A stretch of 9,637 nt of DNA. Source: CAIJKW01 sp964443365 (GTDB lineage Bacteria > Patescibacteriota > Minisyncoccia > Phycocordibacterales > CAIZLB01). Both the position numbers and the translations under genes were made by a program. Shown here one piece after another: positions 6,584 to 9,637 of the stretch. Every line of letters starts with the position of its first letter. The stretch's first letter is position 1. The notes beneath the pieces were generated by a model that saw only the letters and a program-made list of their open reading frames with translations, ran no database searches and was not told the DNA's origin. The DNA lies in NCBI GenBank assembly GCA_964443365.1, contig CAYUCM010000027.1, positions 1 to 9,637 on the forward strand. Direction: 5' to 3'.

Positions 6584-7832
6584 AACTCAAATATGAGCTG
6601 TTGACGTAGGTAACGGCCGTCTCCAACTCCCTGTCAACACGCCCCCTAACGTCATCTTTAGTAGATTCAACAACGATATCCGGCTCGATTCCGTTATTTT
6701 CAATTTCCATGCCGTTATTTCTGTAATTTCTCCAGCAAGAAACTCGTAAATTAAATTCTCTATCGCCCAATTTAATATCAAGAGGTTGTGGATTACCAGA
6801 GCCCCCGCCCGTAGTTTGACCGACAGTAACTGCCCTACCCGTATCCTTAAGAAAAGTTAGAAACATATCAGTTGAGCTAATACATTTTGAACCGGTTAGA
6901 ATAACAACTTTTTGATCATAATATTCTCCGTTTGGAATTGCGCGACCATCGTGTCTAATCATGTCTTTGTTCCCTGGTTTCTTTATAAGAAAATAGGAGC
7001 ACGGCACTTTTTCCTTAAGAAAATGTCCCGCAACCAAATGCGCCAAGTGACTATTTCCCCCATCATTTTCCCTAACATCAAAAATTATTGATTTACTATT
7101 TTTTAATCTTTCCATCTCTACTTCAACAAGCTCCGCAATATTCTTTCCGTCAAAACTAATTCCATTAGCCCAGCTATTTATAGCTATATATGCAATATCT
7201 TCGTTAAGCATTTTACCAGTAACAAAATCTTCCTTGGTCAATTCAACAATCTCACCATTTTCCATTTTAGTCTTACCTGTCTCTGTTGTATTGGCAATAA
7301 ATCTAGCATCGACACCAATCTCCTCCCCGTCTTTGTTTTTAACCCTAATAACGCTTTCTGATTCCAAACGAGAACTCATGAGAGTATTTGTTGCTCTATA
7401 AGTCTTCCATTCATCTGTACCACCTCCAATTTCTTTTTTTCTTTCTTCAATTATTAGAGAAACAGGTCTTTCATCAATACTTAATATTTCACAAGGTTCA
7501 CCGTTTATATCCAGCCAAAATGCGCCAGCTTTATAATATATATTTTTATCGAGTTTAAACTTCTTTACGTTTTTTTCAATCAAATCTACATGGCTGTTAT
7601 CCAAAGTAACAAGTGCTTGTCTAATTTTTTTAATAAAATCATCAACGTTTTCGCTCCCTTCGCCATCTTCAAGAGTTTTATCTAAAATATCAATAAAGCG
7701 GTCTCTGTCTTCATCGCTAAGAAATGGAAAATTTTCTATAAAGTGATTTTTGATTTTTGCCAAAAATTCTAAACATTCTTTTTTCTCCATGTTTTCTTTT
7801 TTAGGAGACTCTGGTTGTTCTTTTTTGTTCAT
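6582..7832 (-). CDS. S41-family (tricorn-core-like) serine peptidase, cytoplasmic form
   Basis: The 416-residue protein has an N-terminal helical region (about 16-90) ending in TLDNSH, where S80-H81 fits the Ser-His pair of tricorn-type S41 peptidases. The C-terminal catalytic domain begins near 210. It contains IIFDVRENDGG (249-259), VVILTGSKCISSTDMF with the probable nucleophile S319 and acidic D322, then VGQTTGGGSGNP (337-348) and NNGIEPDIVV with E383, the expected glutamate. No PDZ domain is evident; residues 100-200 are unassigned. There is no signal peptide or membrane anchor, unlike CtpA-type processing peptidases, so a cytoplasmic role such as peptide degradation is more likely. A second ATG at M15 is possible. 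It is 32 bp downstream of the GNAT gene, probably in the same transcript, and no Shine-Dalgarno is visible. Confidence 0.9.
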   Translation of the reverse strand: MNKKEQPESPKKENMEKKECLEFLAKIKNHFIENFPFLSDEDRDRFIDILDKTLEDGEGSENVDDFIKKIRQALVTLDNSHVDLIEKNVKKFKLDKNIYYKAGAFWLDINGEPCEILSIDERPVSLIIEERKKEIGGGTDEWKTYRATNTLMSSRLESESVIRVKNKDGEEIGVDARFIANTTETGKTKMENGEIVELTKEDFVTGKMLNEDIAYIAINSWANGISFDGKNIAELVEVEMERLKNSKSIIFDVRENDGGNSHLAHLVAGHFLKEKVPCSYFLIKKPGNKDMIRHDGRAIPNGEYYDQKVVILTGSKCISSTDMFLTFLKDTGRAVTVGQTTGGGSGNPQPLDIKLGDREFNLRVSCWRNYRNNGMEIENNGIEPDIVVESTKDDVRGRVDRELETAVTYVNSSYLS

Positions 7833-7864
7833 GTGAGTTTATCTTTATATCTTTTGTAAACATC

Positions 7865-8398
7865 TTATTTTTTTCTAATCATCTCCGTTATTTCCAACGT
7901 CTCCCCTTTTGCGTCCCTGAACCTTTCGTCAAAAAACTTTTTATCCGTCTCAACAAAACCCAACTTCTTATAAAACTTTATAGCTTTTTCATTTAAAGAA
8001 AATACATCTAGGGTAGTTGAATTTTCTGAATTCAAGAATTTAAACGCCTCGCTATATAATTTTTGTGCCAAACCTGTTCCTTGAAAATCTTCTGTGACAT
8101 ACACTGCCTCTATTCTATTTAAAGAATCTTGTCTTTCTGCAAAACAACATCCAACAATCTTATCATCCTCATCTTTAGCGACCAGCAAAATATCTGAATC
8201 AGTAAAATTTGCGATATTTTTCTTCAGCCTCTCCACAGCTTCTTTTGTTTTATCTTCTGGAAAATGATTCCTTATTTCCTCTTCTGACCACCCACACAGT
8301 TTATACATTCCCGATGATGCTTCAATAGTTAAATTTTGTATTCCCCAAGCATCATCAGGAATAGCTTTTGATATTTTTATATTGTCCATATTTTGCAT
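7865..8398 (-). CDS. GNAT-family N-acetyltransferase
   Basis: A complete 177-residue GNAT domain. The acetyl-CoA-binding motif A is IEAVYVTEDFQGTGLAQKLY, with QGTGLA as the pyrophosphate loop. Motif B follows as LDVFSLNEKAIKFYKKLGF, with the N..A..FY..LGF signature. The N-terminal part (IRKAxPDDAxxIxxL-like: ISKAIPDDAWGIQNL) is typical of stand-alone GNATs, and their substrates (amines, antibiotics, protein N-termini) cannot be told from sequence. ATG 8398 fits the promoter spacing; M4 (8389) is an alternative. It is the first gene of a probable two-gene operon with the S41 peptidase. Confidence 0.93.
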   Translation of the reverse strand: MQNMDNIKISKAIPDDAWGIQNLTIEASSGMYKLCGWSEEEIRNHFPEDKTKEAVERLKKNIANFTDSDILLVAKDEDDKIVGCCFAERQDSLNRIEAVYVTEDFQGTGLAQKLYSEAFKFLNSENSTTLDVFSLNEKAIKFYKKLGFVETDKKFFDERFRDAKGETLEITEMIRKK

Positions 8399-8411
8399 AA
8401 TTATGTATTGA

Positions 8412-8439
8412 ATTGTACTAGATATGAGATTTTTGTCGA
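8412..8439 (-). promoter_or_regulatory. Promoter of the GNAT / S41 peptidase operon
   Basis: On the minus strand TCGACA (8439-8434, five of six matches) and TACAAT (8417-8412, five of six) are separated by 16 bp. The expected start lies about 6-8 nt before the ATG at 8398, so the leader is very short and contains no Shine-Dalgarno sequence. It follows directly after the terminator of the upstream gene, which supports independent initiation here. Confidence 0.6.
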
Positions 8440-8454
8440 TAAAATACAGACATC

Positions 8455-8482
8455 AAAAAAACCCGACATTGTCGGGGCTTTT
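8455..8482 (-). terminator. Rho-independent terminator of the acidic repeat protein gene
   Basis: The perfect GC-rich stem CCCGAC (8462-8467) / GTCGGG (8471-8476) encloses a 3-nt loop. On the minus strand it is followed by seven T (8461-8455), a classical intrinsic terminator. On the plus strand it is followed by CTTTT only, so it may work weakly in both directions. It lies about 65 bp after the stop at 8544-8546. Confidence 0.85.
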
Positions 8483-8502
8483 GACATTAATCCACAAGAA
8501 GA

Positions 8503-8518
8503 GCGCCAACTTAGGCGC
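8503..8518 (-). other. Small GC-rich hairpin in the 3' leader-out region
   Basis: GCGCC (8503-8507) and GGCGC (8514-8518) are a perfect 5-bp inverted repeat around AACTTA. It lies between the stop of the acidic repeat protein and the main terminator, within the same transcript. No T-run follows, so it is not a terminator by itself; it might stabilise the mRNA 3' end. Confidence 0.5.
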
Positions 8519-8543
8519 AATACCATGAAGACTTAATCTTGAA

Positions 8544-8798
8544 TTATAGTGCTGGAGCAACTTCTTCCTCTGTAACGTCTGCTGCTGGAGCAACTTCTTC
8601 CTCTGTAGCATCTGCTGCTGGAGCAACCTCTGCGCCGTCTACTGCTGGAACTTCTGCTGGAGTTCCTGCTACTACCTCATCCGCTGCTGGAGCTTCTGCT
8701 GGAGTTCCTGCTACTACCCCATCTGCTGCTGGAACTACTGTAGCAGGATCTGCTACAACATTAGTATCAGTTCCCAAATTTGTTTGTTCATCTGTCAT
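8544..8798 (-). CDS. Small acidic Ala/Val/Pro/Glu-rich repeat protein
   Basis: I do not recognise a family. The 84-residue product is built almost wholly of A, V, P, E, D, G and T. It contains no Lys, Arg, His, Ser, Cys, Ile or aromatic residue, so it carries about 19 acidic and no basic side chains. Two 14-residue units (PAADGVVAGTPAEA and PAADEVVAGTPAEV, residues 23-50) are followed by 11-residue units VAPAADATEEE and VAPAADVTEEE and a partial VAPAL. It should be intrinsically disordered. It has no signal peptide. The strong terminator downstream and a plain ATG start support real expression on this strand. It resembles low-complexity linker or tail segments, but here it stands alone. No Shine-Dalgarno is seen; the start is preceded by an A-rich stretch. 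Confidence 0.7.
   Translation of the reverse strand: MTDEQTNLGTDTNVVADPATVVPAADGVVAGTPAEAPAADEVVAGTPAEVPAVDGAEVAPAADATEEEVAPAADVTEEEVAPAL
8547..8627 (-). repeat. 33-bp tandem repeat (2.5 copies) in the acidic protein gene
   Basis: Units at 8627-8595 and 8594-8562 encode VAPAADATEEE and VAPAADVTEEE and differ at few bases; a partial unit 8561-8547 encodes VAPAL just before the stop. The near-identity at DNA level, not only protein level, points to recent duplication by slippage or unequal recombination. Confidence 0.85.
8649..8732 (-). repeat. 42-bp tandem repeat (2 copies) in the acidic protein gene
   Basis: Units at 8732-8691 and 8690-8649 encode PAADGVVAGTPAEA and PAADEVVAGTPAEV, with a few base differences. 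The unit length differs from the 33-bp array next to it, so two separate amplification events occurred within one 255-bp gene. Confidence 0.8.
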
Positions 8799-8870
8799 AT
8801 TGTTTTTTTGTTTAAAGATTATTAATGTGACCTGTGGAGTATACTATACCTGATAGATATTTCCTAATTT

Positions 8871-9036
8871 TTAAATATTGCTAATCGCAGACAAGGTCAT
8901 CAAAATAAAATCCCCATCTTCTCCAATCTTTTGAAAACCAACTCTGCCATATAAATTAATTGCAATTTCATTTAACTTTTTAACATCCAAATATAATGAT
9001 TTTAATTTCAACTCCTTAAATGATGATTTTAGGCCA
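8871..9036 (-). pseudogene. Decayed GNAT acetyltransferase, 3' fragment
   Basis: A minus-strand frame ending in TAA (8873-8871) reads LKLKSLYLDVKKLNEIAINL, then YGRVGFQKIGEDGDFILMTL. This is the motif-B end of a GNAT domain (N..AI.LY..VGF.KIG). About 50 residues are recognisable. There is no start codon in a suitable place, and upstream the sequence turns into a GC-richer patch with no acetyl-CoA-binding QxxGxG motif, so motif A and the N-terminus are lost. It is not a copy of the intact GNAT at 7865-8398, which differs in sequence. Together with 9037-9171 it fills the otherwise gene-free gap 8799-9171. Confidence 0.7.
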
Positions 9037-9042
9037 TTATTT

Positions 9043-9183
9043 ATGCGCGGCGCGACAGGTAAACATCTACACAGAAATCGGCTGGACCTCTTGAACGAAG
9101 TTAGAACCGCTTTATTACTAGGAGAGAGTGGCTTCTATTACTTTAGTCCTGATTTACAAAATAATAACTACCTACTGTATTGA
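9043..9183 (+). other. GC-richer patch with a 46-codon open frame, origin unknown
   Basis: The bases from about 9043 to 9125 are visibly richer in G+C (GCGCGGCGCGACAGG and following) than the surrounding sequence. A plus-strand frame runs from ATG 9043 to TGA 9181-9183 (46 residues, beginning MRGATGKHLHRNRLDLLNEV), overlapping the end of the minus-strand lipoprotein gene. No ribosome-binding site or recognised family supports expression. It could be the remnant of an inserted or transferred piece, whose left end abuts the truncated GNAT fragment. Confidence 0.3.
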
Positions 9184-9637
9184 ATCAAATACCACTGTCG
9201 TAAGATAACCACCCTTATCATAACCGAACCTTAATTCTCCCCAAACTTCTTTTTTAATATAATACACACCACCCCCAAGCTCAGGTGAATTAACCCGCAA
9301 TTCTAAATTTGGATAAGATATATATAGCTCCTCCACACTGATATTATCTGAAATAAATATTTTTGGTGTTAAGTTTATTGTTAAAATCTTATTAGATGAC
9401 TCTGTCTTTGATATTCTTAAATCAATCTTTTTAAAATTCCATGCGGTAGAATTGCCAACATACATATCAAAATATTTATTATATGTTTGTAAATTTTTTA
9501 CTAGTTTTACATCCAATGTTTCTTCTATGGCTTGCTTATTGATATTTTGAAATGACGATTCGATTTGTTTAATTATCTCAATCGTAGAAACACTAACGGT
9601 ACTGAAATATTTAATACAACCTACTATAATAAGTATC
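9172..9637 (-). CDS. Probable lipoprotein of unknown function (5' end beyond right edge)
   Basis: A TTG at 9516 could serve as a start, but the frame is open all the way to the right edge, giving about 155 residues and ending at TAG 9174-9172. The first visible residues, ILIIVGC, form a lipobox (hydrophobic-V-G-C), with the cysteine at the expected end of a lipoprotein signal peptide. Only a handful of N-terminal codons should therefore be missing. After it comes a serine/threonine-rich then helical stretch (IEIIKQIESSFQNINKQAIEE) and a beta-rich region with alternating hydrophobics (ILTINLTPKIFI, LELRVNSPELGGGVYYIKKE, LRFGYDKGGYLTTVVF). It would be anchored on the outer face of the membrane. 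The domain is not recognised. Confidence 0.75.
   Translation of the reverse strand, partial: ILIIVGCIKYFSTVSVSTIEIIKQIESSFQNINKQAIEETLDVKLVKNLQTYNKYFDMYVGNSTAWNFKKIDLRISKTESSNKILTINLTPKIFISDNISVEELYISYPNLELRVNSPELGGGVYYIKKEVWGELRFGYDKGGYLTTVVFDSIQ

Noticed and set aside
6587..6781. Minus-strand frame of about 64 codons within the S41 peptidase gene
   Set aside because: It is out of frame inside a region encoding conserved S41 motifs.
7562..7575. CTTTACGTTTTTTT similar to the alternating repeat at 6518-6583
   Set aside because: It lies in S41 coding sequence where lysine codons explain it, and it has no paired arm.
8544..8798. Direct repeats that could suggest a CRISPR array
   Set aside because: The repeats are adjacent, in frame and coding, with no unique spacers.
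8539..8853. Open plus-strand frame of about 104 codons rich in Ser, Ala, Gly and Thr
   Set aside because: It is the mirror image of the acidic repeat gene; repeats keep several frames open. The terminator with seven T and the start context favour the minus strand.

Overview
The window is AT-rich, densely packed and has short intergenic gaps. Its gene mix suggests a Candidate Phyla Radiation (Patescibacteria) genome: a secreted protein opening with the 'YQGTLTDSGGNPLGG' type module, a compact PAS histidine kinase with a receiver-only regulator, a short phospholipase-D protein, several GNAT enzymes and small low-complexity proteins. This placement is an inference from style; there is no rRNA or marker gene here. 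All recognised genes read well with the standard bacterial code. Their stops are TAA or TAG, and I saw no TGA used as a terminal stop of an intact gene.

Layout. 1-542 (minus): start of a secreted protein that runs off the left edge. 620-2413 (minus): a two-component pair, membrane PAS histidine kinase followed by a receiver-only regulator. 2480-3511 (plus): a cardiolipin-synthase/phospholipase-D family protein with its own extended -10 promoter. 3503-3564: a 13-bp tandem repeat that supplies the stop codons of the genes on both sides. 3557-4241: a divergent pair in which both genes have lost their N-terminal halves, a Fur-family regulator without its DNA-binding domain and a CooC/MinD-like ATPase without its P-loop. 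One deletion across the shared head-to-head region would explain both losses. 4259-6500 (minus): a probable operon of a kinase-fold-like protein of unknown function followed by a THUMP-domain RNA methyltransferase. 6518-6583: three alternating copies of an AATTTACGTTTT element, covering the promoter of the kinase-like gene and the end of the upstream gene. 6582-8398 (minus): a GNAT acetyltransferase followed by a tricorn-type S41 peptidase without a signal peptide. 8455-8518: a strong terminator and a second hairpin. 8544-8798 (minus): an 84-residue, highly acidic, lysine- and arginine-free repeat protein. 8799-9171: no intact gene, but a decayed GNAT 3' fragment and a GC-richer patch of unknown origin. 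9172-9637 (minus): the C-terminal part of a probable lipoprotein that continues beyond the right edge.

Genes probably acting together are the kinase/regulator pair (signalling, with output through a partner protein because the regulator has no effector domain), the kinase-like/methyltransferase pair (co-transcribed; RNA modification for the second), and GNAT/S41 peptidase (co-transcribed; link unknown). I see no defence island, CRISPR array, transposase, tRNA or rRNA. The features most worth a second look are the double-truncation scar at about 3780, the alternating repeat at 6518-6583, the unusual acidic repeat protein, and the recurrent TATAAT-8 nt-ATG arrangement that implies leaderless mRNAs.
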